The position numbers and the translations under genes are program-made. The notes beneath the pieces were generated by a model. That model saw only the letters and a list, made by a program, of their open reading frames with translations, had not been told where the DNA came from and searched no databases. Of a stretch of 64,000 nt of DNA, positions 49,896 to 57,864 are shown in pieces. The DNA is from Arthrobacter sunyaminii (lineage in GTDB: Bacteria > Actinomycetota > Actinomycetes > Actinomycetales > Micrococcaceae). The stretch is from the NCBI RefSeq assembly GCF_018866305.1, contig NZ_CP076456.1:1984001-2048000 (forward strand), read 5' to 3'. Position 1 is the stretch's first letter, and each line of letters starts with the position of its first letter.

Positions 49896-52232
49896 TCAAG
49901 AGATGCTGTAAGCCTTCGGCAGTTTCATGCCTCGTTCCTCCATGACTGCGCGAAGCAGAGTGGGGTAGTCGGTGATGATGCCGTCCACGCCCGCGTCAAT
50001 CAGGTCATTCATGTCCTCGGCAGTGTTTACGGTCCAGGGGATAACAGGAAGGCCGGCCCGGTGGGCGTCCCGGATCATTTCGGCGGTAACGGTGGTGGTG
50101 ATGGGGGAGAGGACGTCATATCCGGCAGCAGCGGCTGCCCGGGCAACCGATCCGTCATAGTCGTCAATGTCGATGCCGCCCAGCTGGGGTGCGGCTCCCG
50201 GCTGGCCCACCCCGAGTTCGGCGGCATCTCCGGCCAGGGCAACCAGCGTCAGCCGAGGTGCAATTTGTTTCACCAGGTTCAGGGAAGCCCAGTCAAAGGA
50301 CTGGATGGTGGTGTACCGCTCCCGCCCGGATGCCTGGACCTCAGTCACCACCGCCCGTGTCAGGGCTTCCATGCCCGGGCCGCCCGCCTGGCCGTCCTCA
50401 ACCTTGGTCTCCACATTGAACCGGATTTTCCGGGCACCGTAGGCGTCGGCCAATTCATAGACATCGCGCAGTTCGGCAATGCGGTTGCCTTGCACCACTT
50501 CCTGTTCGGGGAACCCGGGAAGCTGCTGATAGCCGCAGTCCAGGGTCTTCAACTGCGCCAGGGTCAGATCTGCCACACGGGCGCCGACGTAAGGGAACTG
50601 AGGATCTCCCGGTTGCACAGGTGCAGTGTCCCGGCACTTTTCGGCATCAATGGTGTCGTCGTGCCAGACCACCACCTTGCCGTCTTTGCTGAGGTGGAGA
50701 TCCAGTTCCAGGGTGCTGACCCCCAGCTCCAATGCATGAGCAAAGCCGGTCAGGGATTCTTCCGTATATTCACCGCGTCCGCCGCGGTGCGCCTGCAGGT
50801 CAAAGCGGGTCTTTCCATGATGCCAAGCCGGCGGATTGTTGCCGTCGCCGTCGTCATCGCCCGTTTCATTTCCTGCACGCATCATTTGGACCATGATGTC
50901 AAAGATGCGGGTGTTCTCATAGACACCGGTCAGCAGATCAGACCCCGGCCCCATGGCTGTGAGCGGAACATCCAGTGCGGTGTGACCTCCGGTGCTCCAA
51001 TCCACCATGAATTCCTGCTCCGCTCCGGCAACGGGCAGTGGCCCGTCTTCAGCGGAAGGACCGTCTCCCGACTCATCGGGTTCCTCTCCGGGCTCCGGGA
51101 CGTCCACGGATTCAATGGTCATTCCACCGGTCTGGTGGTCGCCCACCACAATCAGCAGGGTTTCTCCGTCCTGCTCCGCGAAGTCCTTGGCCAACGCCAC
51201 CGAACGGTCAAACTCGATGCCCGATTCGATGGTGAGCTCGGCGTTGTTGACGTGGCTGAAGGCATCAATTCCTTCCTCCTCCACCATCAGGAAAAAGCCC
51301 TCGTCGCCCGAAGTGAGTAGCTCCAGGGCTTTGGCGGTCATGTCCGTAAGCGGCACCGTGGGCTGGTACCGGGCTTCGATGTCGTCCCCGTACTGAAACA
51401 TTTCTTCATTGGCAAAGAGGCCCAGCACCATCGAGGAATCCGCTGCCTGCAGGCCCGCCAGATCCCAGACATATTCGTAACCCATCGACTGAGCCTGCTC
51501 CACCAGGTTTCCTTCGGTGCCGGCGCTTTCCTCGGACGGGTCTTCGGCCGGGTTGTCCGGGTAACGGCCCGGATGACCTTCCGGATACCAGTAGTCCTCG
51601 CCTCCGCCAAGGATCACTTCGGGGCGGCTACTTTCCAGGAATTGCCGGGCAATGGCACTTTGTTCATCCCGGTCCAGCACGTGCGAACCAAATGCAGCCG
51701 GGGTTGCATCGGTGACGTTGCTGGTGGTGACGAGGCCGGTCGACTTGCCCAGTTCCTCAGCCACCTCAAGTGCGGTGGTAACGGGGCGCTGATCGATGTC
51801 GACCCCGATGGCACCGTTGTATGTCTTCACTCCGGTGGCCATTGCGGTGGCGGCGGCGGCTGAATCGGTGACGAATGTGCCCGGGTCGGCGGAGTTGGTG
51901 TGCACTCGGCCGGCCGCCGGCATGGAATCCATCTCGAGTTCTCCGGTCAGGCCCACGAGCGCCAGCCGGATGGCCTCCCGCTGCCCTGGTCCCATCCCGT
52001 CACCGACCATCAGGATGACATTTTGGGCCGAGGGGGATTCGTCTCTGCCTCCGTGTCCGCCTCCGTGCCCGTTGCCCTTGCCCGGGCCCTTACCGTCAAC
52101 CGTTGTTGCTGCCGGTTGTTGGCCGGGCAGCTGGAGCCCGGTTAGCGGAGCCGTTCCGGACAAAACGACGGCGGCGACGGCCGCCGTCGTCACCGCCCGG
52201 ACCATACTCTTTCCTGCGTTTGAATACTTCAC
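49896..52232 (-). CDS. Exported alkaline phosphatase-glycerophosphodiester phosphodiesterase fusion
   Basis: This 778-residue protein carries two phosphohydrolases. After a signal peptide and a Gly/His-rich linker, an alkaline phosphatase domain (about 68-480) has the metal Asp in 'MVGDGMG' (Asp78), nucleophile Ser124 in 'VTDSAAAA' and 'GGHTALDVP'. A GDPD domain (about 503-775) follows with 'QAHRGGRGEYTEES', 'ELDLHLSKDGKVVVWHDD' and 'GVDGIITDYP'. Together they could split glycerophosphodiesters and then release phosphate outside the cell. The start is GTG 52232, with GGGAGG eight bases upstream; upstream frame to 52349 lacks support. No PhoP box was searched for. Confidence 0.88.
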   Translation of the reverse strand: MKYSNAGKSMVRAVTTAAVAAVVLSGTAPLTGLQLPGQQPAATTVDGKGPGKGNGHGGGHGGRDESPSAQNVILMVGDGMGPGQREAIRLALVGLTGELEMDSMPAAGRVHTNSADPGTFVTDSAAAATAMATGVKTYNGAIGVDIDQRPVTTALEVAEELGKSTGLVTTSNVTDATPAAFGSHVLDRDEQSAIARQFLESSRPEVILGGGEDYWYPEGHPGRYPDNPAEDPSEESAGTEGNLVEQAQSMGYEYVWDLAGLQAADSSMVLGLFANEEMFQYGDDIEARYQPTVPLTDMTAKALELLTSGDEGFFLMVEEEGIDAFSHVNNAELTIESGIEFDRSVALAKDFAEQDGETLLIVVGDHQTGGMTIESVDVPEPGEEPDESGDGPSAEDGPLPVAGAEQEFMVDWSTGGHTALDVPLTAMGPGSDLLTGVYENTRIFDIMVQMMRAGNETGDDDGDGNNPPAWHHGKTRFDLQAHRGGRGEYTEESLTGFAHALELGVSTLELDLHLSKDGKVVVWHDDTIDAEKCRDTAPVQPGDPQFPYVGARVADLTLAQLKTLDCGYQQLPGFPEQEVVQGNRIAELRDVYELADAYGARKIRFNVETKVEDGQAGGPGMEALTRAVVTEVQASGRERYTTIQSFDWASLNLVKQIAPRLTLVALAGDAAELGVGQPGAAPQLGGIDIDDYDGSVARAAAAAGYDVLSPITTTVTAEMIRDAHRAGLPVIPWTVNTAEDMNDLIDAGVDGIITDYPTLLRAVMEERGMKLPKAYSIS

Positions 52233-52406
52233 AGCGACGACCTCCCAGAATGCGACGGCGGCCGGCAGTGTCCCGGCCGTTGGGCGCCCCCGATGCCCTG
52301 TGGCGTCAACAGTCTGTATGCAGTGAAGAAGTGTCAAGGGAAATGACACAAATTGGCAGGCGGCCGAGCGGCACTAGCTGCTCAGTTTGGTTGTGCCGGA
52401 AGAACG

Positions 52407-52691
52407 CTACGCGTTTGCCATGCGGGCGGACTCCGGGCTTGCCGGCGCCTGAGTTCCATGAGAGCCGGCATCCTGTGCGGACTCAGTTCCCGAAGAATCG
52501 CGCTTGTCGAGTTCTTCCGCGAGGAACTCCAGCCGGAACCGGGTTTCCAGTTCCGGCTCCCCCTCTTGCTGGTATTCGAGTTCGGCCTGGCGGTGGAGCT
52601 TGCTGTTGAGGATTTCCAGGGCGTCTGTAGTCAGGGCCTCAAGCTGCTCTGGAAACTGGTCCTGGGGAGTGAGTCTGCTGGAGAAAGTCAT
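52407..52691 (-). CDS. Conserved-looking hypothetical protein
   Basis: The 94-residue acidic, helix-rich protein ('LTTDALEILNSKLHRQ', 'ETRFRLEFLAEELDKRD') has a disordered C-terminal tail. It has no signal peptide or membrane segment, and I do not recognise a domain. The ribosome binding site is weak. Codon use looks coding, and the neighbouring 52692-52958 stretch holds nothing else convincing. Confidence 0.55.
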   Translation of the reverse strand: MTFSSRLTPQDQFPEQLEALTTDALEILNSKLHRQAELEYQQEGEPELETRFRLEFLAEELDKRDSSGTESAQDAGSHGTQAPASPESARMANA

Positions 52692-52958
52692 GGCACCAAT
52701 CAGGGTTGGACGCGCCGCGGTGCGGCAGACGTCGACGAAGAGGAACGGAGATGCTTCCGGGGCTGCCGCGGCAGCTGCAGACGGTTAGGCCTGAATATCG
52801 AAAGTTGTGGTCCGCAGTGTTCTCAACGGTCACTCTTCGCATTTGAGGATACTCGGAGAAGGTGTCGCCGCCAACGACCGGCAGCAACTTTTCTGCGTGT
52901 CCTTTGGTGCGCCGTTTGTGCTCCGCGAACCCGCGGTCCGGCAACCGCCTGTCTGCCG

Positions 52959-53693
52959 TCAGTCCCCGACGCCAAGCATGGACCGCAGTGTCCTGGCGTT
53001 GCGGACGGCGTGGCCCTCGCCGTCGTTATTGAAATAGACGTACACATCCTTGTCCATGGACTCCCACTCCCGGATCCGGTCCGCCCACCACTGCAGGTCA
53101 TCGTCGCTGTAGGAGCCTGCGTAGAGGTGCTCATGATCAGGCCCGTGCATACGCAAATAAACGAACGACGCCGTGGCACGCAGGTTGCAGGGAAGGTTGG
53201 CTCCGCTCATAACGGTATATGCGGCATCATGGAGTTCAAGAAGGCTGTAGACGTCTTCGGTTTCCCAACTCGGATGCCGAAATTCGACCGCGGTCCTTAT
53301 CCCGTCGGGCAGGGAGCTGAGGAAGTAGTCCAAACGGGCGTCGTCGCGCTCCATGTTGGGAGGCAACTGGACAATCAGGACGCCGGCTTTCTTCCCCAGC
53401 TCATTCCAGCATCGGCTGATTCTGCCGATCCATTCTTCAGGTTCACGCAGCTTTCGCGCATGGGTCAGGCCTCTTGGTGCCTTGACAGAAAAACGGTAGT
53501 CTTCGGGCAATCTGTCCCGATAGGCAGCAAAGGCGGGCTCGCGCGGCCACCGGTAGAAGCTCCCGTTGAACTCGACGGTGTCGAACTCCGCGGCGTAGGT
53601 CTCCAGCCAAAGACGGTTTGGCAGTCCAGGCGGGTACAGGACGTTCCGCCAATCGGTGTAACTCCACCCGGAAGTGCCGATGTACAGAACCAT
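52959..53693 (-). CDS. DUF72 family protein (YecE-like)
   Basis: The 244-residue TIM-barrel-like protein has the DUF72 pattern: 'IGTSGWSYTDW' at the start, 'TVEFNGSFYRWP', 'FSVKAPRGLTH', 'AVEFRHPSW' and 'VYLRMHGP' followed by 'VYVYFNNDGEGHAVRNA'. The family is widespread but has no settled function. It lies in a set of minus-strand housekeeping-type genes. Confidence 0.85.
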   Translation of the reverse strand: MVLYIGTSGWSYTDWRNVLYPPGLPNRLWLETYAAEFDTVEFNGSFYRWPREPAFAAYRDRLPEDYRFSVKAPRGLTHARKLREPEEWIGRISRCWNELGKKAGVLIVQLPPNMERDDARLDYFLSSLPDGIRTAVEFRHPSWETEDVYSLLELHDAAYTVMSGANLPCNLRATASFVYLRMHGPDHEHLYAGSYSDDDLQWWADRIREWESMDKDVYVYFNNDGEGHAVRNARTLRSMLGVGD

Positions 53694-53737
53694 GCCCCTA
53701 GCCTGCCTCGCCGTTTACCGTTTGCCCGCGCTGTGTC

Positions 53738-54358
53738 CTACTCGAAGCGTGTGGGGTCGCCGGTACCGTAGCGCACGATTTCCGGTTCGCCGCTCGAAAA
53801 GTCGATGACGGTGGTGAGTTCCGGCGGGCAGAACCCCGCATCCAGGACAGCGTCTACCTGGTGGTCCAGCCGTTCCTTGATTTCCCAGCCCTCGGTCAGC
53901 GGATCCTCCTCGCCGGGCAGCAGCAGGGTGCTGGAGATCAATGGCTCACCGAGTTCTTCCAGCAACGCCAAAACAACTTTGTTGTCCGGAATGCGCACGC
54001 CCACTGTCTTTTTCTTGGGCTGTGACAGCCAGCGCGGAACTTCTTTTACCGCCGGCAGAATAAAGGTGTAGCTGCCCGGTGTGACGGCCTTGATGCTGCG
54101 GAAAATGTCGTTGTCCATCTTTACGAACTGGCCGAGTTGCGCGAAGTCATGGCACATCAGGGTGAAGTGGTGCTTGTCGTTCAGATTGCGGATGGAGCGG
54201 ATGCGATCCAGTGCGTCCTTATTGCTCAGCTGGGCGCCAAACGCGTAACAGGAATCTGTAGGGTAGGCGATCAGCCCACCGGAGCGCAGGATGGCGACCA
54301 CCTGGCCGATGGTGCGCTGCTGCGGATTTTCAGGGTGAATGTCGAAATATCGTGCCAT
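53738..54358 (-). CDS. L-threonylcarbamoyladenylate synthase family protein (YciO type)
   Basis: The 206-residue YrdC/Sua5/YciO-domain protein has 'GGLIAYPTDSCYAFG' (about 29-43), 'KDALDRIRSIRNLNDKHHFTL', 'PGSYTFILPA' and 'GVRIPDN'. Family members make threonylcarbamoyl-AMP for tRNA t6A or are RNA-binding relatives; the length and the KxxKK segment are closer to YciO than to the essential TsaC/Sua5. It stands between the DUF72 gene and the DUF222 gene. Confidence 0.82.
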   Translation of the reverse strand: MARYFDIHPENPQQRTIGQVVAILRSGGLIAYPTDSCYAFGAQLSNKDALDRIRSIRNLNDKHHFTLMCHDFAQLGQFVKMDNDIFRSIKAVTPGSYTFILPAVKEVPRWLSQPKKKTVGVRIPDNKVVLALLEELGEPLISSTLLLPGEEDPLTEGWEIKERLDHQVDAVLDAGFCPPELTTVIDFSSGEPEIVRYGTGDPTRFE

Positions 54359-54402
54359 GTCTTGAGCTTACCGCCGGCCGGTTACGGAGATGAGGAGAAT
54401 GA

Positions 54403-55980
54403 TCAGAAGGGCGGGGGAGTATCCCCGTAATCGTCTGGACCTGAACCTGCCCCGCCCGCATCCACTCGTTTCAATGCCGGGAGCCCTTTCGGGGGAGGCA
54501 TGGCAGGCTGCAGTCCCCCCGTTGCCAGGGTGAGGTGTGGATCGGTGCGGTAGGTCCGCCCGCCGGGTGAGGTCCACTCGATGATCCCGGGTGCGTGTTG
54601 TCGGGCTTTCCAGAAGCCGCGGGTTTTGAACATGTGGTGTCGTCGGCAGAGATGTTCCAAGTTGTCGTGGTCGGTGGTTCCGCCGTGGGACCAGGGTTTG
54701 GTGTGGTCAATCTCGGCGATCACGGCGTTGGTCCGGCAGCCGGGAAACCGGCAGGTCCCGTCGCGGGCACGGAGCCAGCGTTGCAGTCCGGCCGGGACTT
54801 TCCGGCGGCGTCCGACCCGCAGGATTTCCTCGGTGTCCGGATGCCGTTCCACCGGCGTCCAGTGCGCTGCCTGCCGGGCAAGCCGGCGGGCAGTTTCGGG
54901 ACTGATGTGCCCGTAGCTGTGGAGTTCGGCCGGTTGTTCGTCGGCACCGAAGAGGGTTTCGGCGGTGATGAGGACCAGGATTTCGGTTCGGGCCCGGGCT
55001 TTGGTGTCCATGGTGGGGTTTTCGTGGGTGTCATCACCAGCAACCACAGCAGCCGGGTCGTCAGCAGCCGCATGGCCGCCTTCTCTGCTTCCGCAGTCTC
55101 CACCGTCGAGCAGGTCAGCCAGGATGTCCGCCCGCAGCTCATCCACCCGCCGCGGATCTCCGGCAGCCTGTTCACCCCGGGCAGCGGTCGTCAGCTGCGT
55201 ATAAATCAGCTGGGCACGTGCCGCCGGCAACAACGCCGACAACCATGACATGCCATCCTCATCCGGCGCCAGACAAACCCTTCGCCGCTCAAACGCTGTC
55301 TTATGCCGGACGCTAATTGTTTCCGGATACGCCTGTTCCCGCATCCGGCGGGCCTTCACCCGGAACTGGCTCGGCGTCTGACCCGCGGCCGCAACCGCCA
55401 GCAGATCCTTTTCAAAGCCAGCCAGCTCAGCCTCGGGGACATTCTGGGACTGGTCCAGCACCGTCTGCACATGCGCGTAACTGAGGGTGCCCGCTTCCAG
55501 GCCGGCCAGCGTTGCAGTGTGGGTGGAACACAACTGTCCGGCGTCGCTCATCAGCATCTTCGCGGTGTTGGCGGGCAAGCACAGGATCGCGGCAGCTTCC
55601 TCCGCAGCAAGACTGAACGTCAGTCCCGGATCCTCCCTGCCGATGTCTTCGAGCAGGTCATCGCGGAAGACTGTTTCCATCCGGTGCAGGATTTTCGCTT
55701 GCTGGGCTTGAGCCCACCTCACCAAAGCATCCAACCGGGACAACACAGCCCCGGCTTCGTCCTGGGTCAGGGACTCCGTACCCTGCAGGACTATAGCTCC
55801 GGTCAAACCGTCCCGATCGGACGGACCATGGGCAGGGGCCGGAGGGAAACCGTCTCGGTTAGAACCTGCATCATCGACCCTGCGCGAAGCTGCGAACACC
55901 GACCGGCTGGACACACCATGCTGCCCGGTACCGGATGCATCACCGGTGCCGCCGCGTCGAAAAGATCCGTCCTGACCCAT
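54403..55980 (-). CDS. DUF222 domain-containing HNH endonuclease protein
   Basis: The 525-residue protein has the DUF222 (13E12-type) helical region (about 60-350) followed by an HNH nuclease domain: 'CRFPGCRTNAVIAEIDHTKPW' around 410-430 and 'NLEHLCRRHHMFKT', with the Cys pair, His and His residues in place. Such genes occur in many copies in actinobacteria; a role in mobile DNA or repair is suspected but not shown. The start is the ATG at 55980. The 3' end is Pro/Gly-rich. Confidence 0.85.
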   Translation of the reverse strand: MGQDGSFRRGGTGDASGTGQHGVSSRSVFAASRRVDDAGSNRDGFPPAPAHGPSDRDGLTGAIVLQGTESLTQDEAGAVLSRLDALVRWAQAQQAKILHRMETVFRDDLLEDIGREDPGLTFSLAAEEAAAILCLPANTAKMLMSDAGQLCSTHTATLAGLEAGTLSYAHVQTVLDQSQNVPEAELAGFEKDLLAVAAAGQTPSQFRVKARRMREQAYPETISVRHKTAFERRRVCLAPDEDGMSWLSALLPAARAQLIYTQLTTAARGEQAAGDPRRVDELRADILADLLDGGDCGSREGGHAAADDPAAVVAGDDTHENPTMDTKARARTEILVLITAETLFGADEQPAELHSYGHISPETARRLARQAAHWTPVERHPDTEEILRVGRRRKVPAGLQRWLRARDGTCRFPGCRTNAVIAEIDHTKPWSHGGTTDHDNLEHLCRRHHMFKTRGFWKARQHAPGIIEWTSPGGRTYRTDPHLTLATGGLQPAMPPPKGLPALKRVDAGGAGSGPDDYGDTPPPF

Positions 55981-56133
55981 GCCTTCAAGCTTTCACCTGC
56001 CACCGACATTTCCGTCCCGAAAACGGCCCCAAAATGGCCTCAACAGGGGCTTTTCGGGGTCTTGAAATACCCGTCTTTTCTCGGCAACTACCTAGTTCCC
56101 GGAGGGACAGGACGCGGGACAAGACGGACGGGC

Positions 56134-56179
56134 CTCTTCCCTTCCGATCCGATAGAAAACCCGGACCGGAAGGGAAGAG
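56134..56179 (-). terminator. Hairpin after the TetR-SDR operon
   Basis: CTCTTCCCTTCCG (56134-56146) and CGGAAGGGAAGAG (56167-56179) are perfect 13-bp arms with a 20-base loop, starting seven bases beyond the SDR stop on the minus strand. There is no T-tract, so termination efficiency is uncertain. Confidence 0.55.
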
Positions 56180-56185
56180 AACTTC

Positions 56186-56935
56186 TCAGTAGAGCTTGAT
56201 GCTGCCGCCGTCAGCCATCAGCGTCTGTCCCGTCAGGTAGCGCGACTCGTCGCTGGCCAGGAAAGCCACGATCGGAGCAATGTCAGTCTCCGGGTCACCC
56301 AGGCGTCCCAGCGGAACACCGTTCACAACTTCCTGGTACGCCTCGGGGTAGGCCTTGCTCCACTGGACGATGCCGGGAGTCAGGGCCACCGGGCTGACAA
56401 CATTGACGCGGATACCGTCCGCCGCCCACTCGTTCGCTGCCGTACGGGTGATCGCACGGATGGCTTCCTTGGCCGCGGCATAGGCAACCTGGTTTGGCAG
56501 ACCCTTGATGCCCGCACCGGACCCGAAGTTGATGATGCTGCCGTGAGTCTTCTTCAGCTCGGGGTGCGCGGCCTGCATCAGGTACAGGGTGGCCATGGTT
56601 CCGGTGCCGAAGGAAAGGTTCCAGATTTCCGGGGTCGTTTCCAGAATGGGAGCCTGCTTTGAGGCATGCGCGTTGTTGACCAGAATGTCCAGCTTGCCGA
56701 AGCGCCCCACGGTTTCAGCGACGATTTCCGCAGCGCTTTCGGGCAGTGAGATGTCCTTGCAGATGAAGATGGCTTCACCCAGATCGGCCAGCTCCGCCAC
56801 CAGCTTGTCGCCCTGCTCCTGGTTGATGTCCACAATGGCCACCTTGGCACCTTCGGAAAGGAAGTGGCGGACAATTCCCTGGCCAATCCCGCCTGCACCG
56901 CCGGTGACGATGGCCGTTTTGTTGCTGAGTTTCAT
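56186..56935 (-). CDS. SDR family oxidoreductase
   Basis: This 249-residue classical SDR has TGGAGGIG (about 10-17), NNAH in place of NNAG, a Ser in 'NFGSGAG', YAAAK and 'GRLGDPETDIAPIVAFLASD'. It is probably an NAD(P)-dependent alcohol dehydrogenase or ketone reductase of unknown substrate. AAGGAG lies inside the end of the TetR gene, and the ATG overlaps that gene's stop (ATGA). The TetR protein is therefore likely its dedicated repressor. Confidence 0.83.
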   Translation of the reverse strand: MKLSNKTAIVTGGAGGIGQGIVRHFLSEGAKVAIVDINQEQGDKLVAELADLGEAIFICKDISLPESAAEIVAETVGRFGKLDILVNNAHASKQAPILETTPEIWNLSFGTGTMATLYLMQAAHPELKKTHGSIINFGSGAGIKGLPNQVAYAAAKEAIRAITRTAANEWAADGIRVNVVSPVALTPGIVQWSKAYPEAYQEVVNGVPLGRLGDPETDIAPIVAFLASDESRYLTGQTLMADGGSIKLY

Positions 56936-57663
56936 TGTTGCTCCTTCTCCGGGTCGGACGGCGTATTCTGCGCTGTCCGGAGGTTTTCATGGGTACGAGC
57001 CTGTATGCCGCGCAGAAAACTGTCCACGGCATAGTCCAGGCTCCTTCGGGAAGCGTCATAGGTGATGCCGCGCCTCCGGAAAGCGCTGGCCATGCTTTCA
57101 GGTTCCGCACCGCCGTCGTCGTCATCATTAAAGCGGACGACGGCGTTGGGCCGGGACGGGCGGTGCACGCCGGGTCCCGGGTTGGCAGCAAGGGCCAGGG
57201 TTGACGTTCCTATCACGACAGCGGAGATCCCCACCACGCAGTCGAAGCACTCCTCATCGGACAATCCGGCGTCCTGCAGCGCACGAAGCAGATGCTCCAG
57301 CTCACCGGTCGGGGCCATATCCAGAAGACGGCTTGGACCAAGGACAATCTGCAGCAGCCAGGGATGCTGTACGAATCCCTCCCAAAGCGACTCCGCCATG
57401 GTCCGAAGCATTACCTGCCAGGACGCCGGGGGAGGCGGGATGAGCTCAGTGCGGCGGGCAGCCAGGCCGGCCATTGCCAGCAGCAGGGACTCCCTGTTTC
57501 CTACGTGCCGGTACAAGGCCATGGGAGACACGCCGAGTGTCTCGGCGATGCGCCGCATGGAGACGGACTCCAGCCCCTCCTGGTCGGCCAGGGAGACGCC
57601 GCACGCCGCGATGGCACGGGCGGACAGCTCGGGGCGGTGCTGTGCTCCAGGGGGCGTCAACAT
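56932..57663 (-). CDS. TetR family transcriptional regulator
   Basis: The 243-residue TetR protein has the helix-turn-helix at about residues 20-65 ('GLESVSMRRIAETLGVSPMALYRHVGNRE' pattern over about 30-58) and a helical ligand domain. The ATG at 57663 directly follows a GTATAC-type dyad, with no ribosome binding site. A TACGCT element ends six bases before the ATG, as expected for a leaderless transcript starting at the A of the start codon. It is the first gene of a two-gene operon with the SDR. Confidence 0.82.
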   Translation of the reverse strand: MLTPPGAQHRPELSARAIAACGVSLADQEGLESVSMRRIAETLGVSPMALYRHVGNRESLLLAMAGLAARRTELIPPPPASWQVMLRTMAESLWEGFVQHPWLLQIVLGPSRLLDMAPTGELEHLLRALQDAGLSDEECFDCVVGISAVVIGTSTLALAANPGPGVHRPSRPNAVVRFNDDDDGGAEPESMASAFRRRGITYDASRRSLDYAVDSFLRGIQARTHENLRTAQNTPSDPEKEQQ

Positions 57664-57678
57664 GTATACAGCGTATAC
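57664..57678. promoter_or_regulatory. GTATAC-N3-GTATAC operator touching the tetR start codon
   Basis: Two GTATAC hexamers separated by three bases form a typical TetR-family operator that directly abuts the ATG at 57663. It would cover the -10 region, so a bound dimer would block transcription of the TetR-SDR operon. Confidence 0.65.
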
Positions 57679-57864
57679 CCGAGGCGGCCCCTTTCGTGTC
57701 CGGCACGCCTCCGGTGATGTGATCTTATTCTCACGGAACTTTGCGCTCATGTTCGGTCCAGCAGATGGAAATGCGCGCCGGTCAGCCAAATGCGGGCCGG
57801 CTTCTACATCTGTAACAGTGCCGCCGTCAAGACAGATCACAGAAACCCGTTGTATCTTGGGCGG

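Noticed and set aside
49848..51320. 490-codon open frame on the plus strand inside the phosphatase-phosphodiesterase gene
   Set aside because: Antisense shadow of a gene with intact active sites in two domains.
52639..52944. 101-codon minus-strand ORF between the hypothetical gene and the DUF72 gene
   Set aside because: No ribosome binding site, basic low-information translation, and it overlaps the better-supported ORF at 52407-52691.
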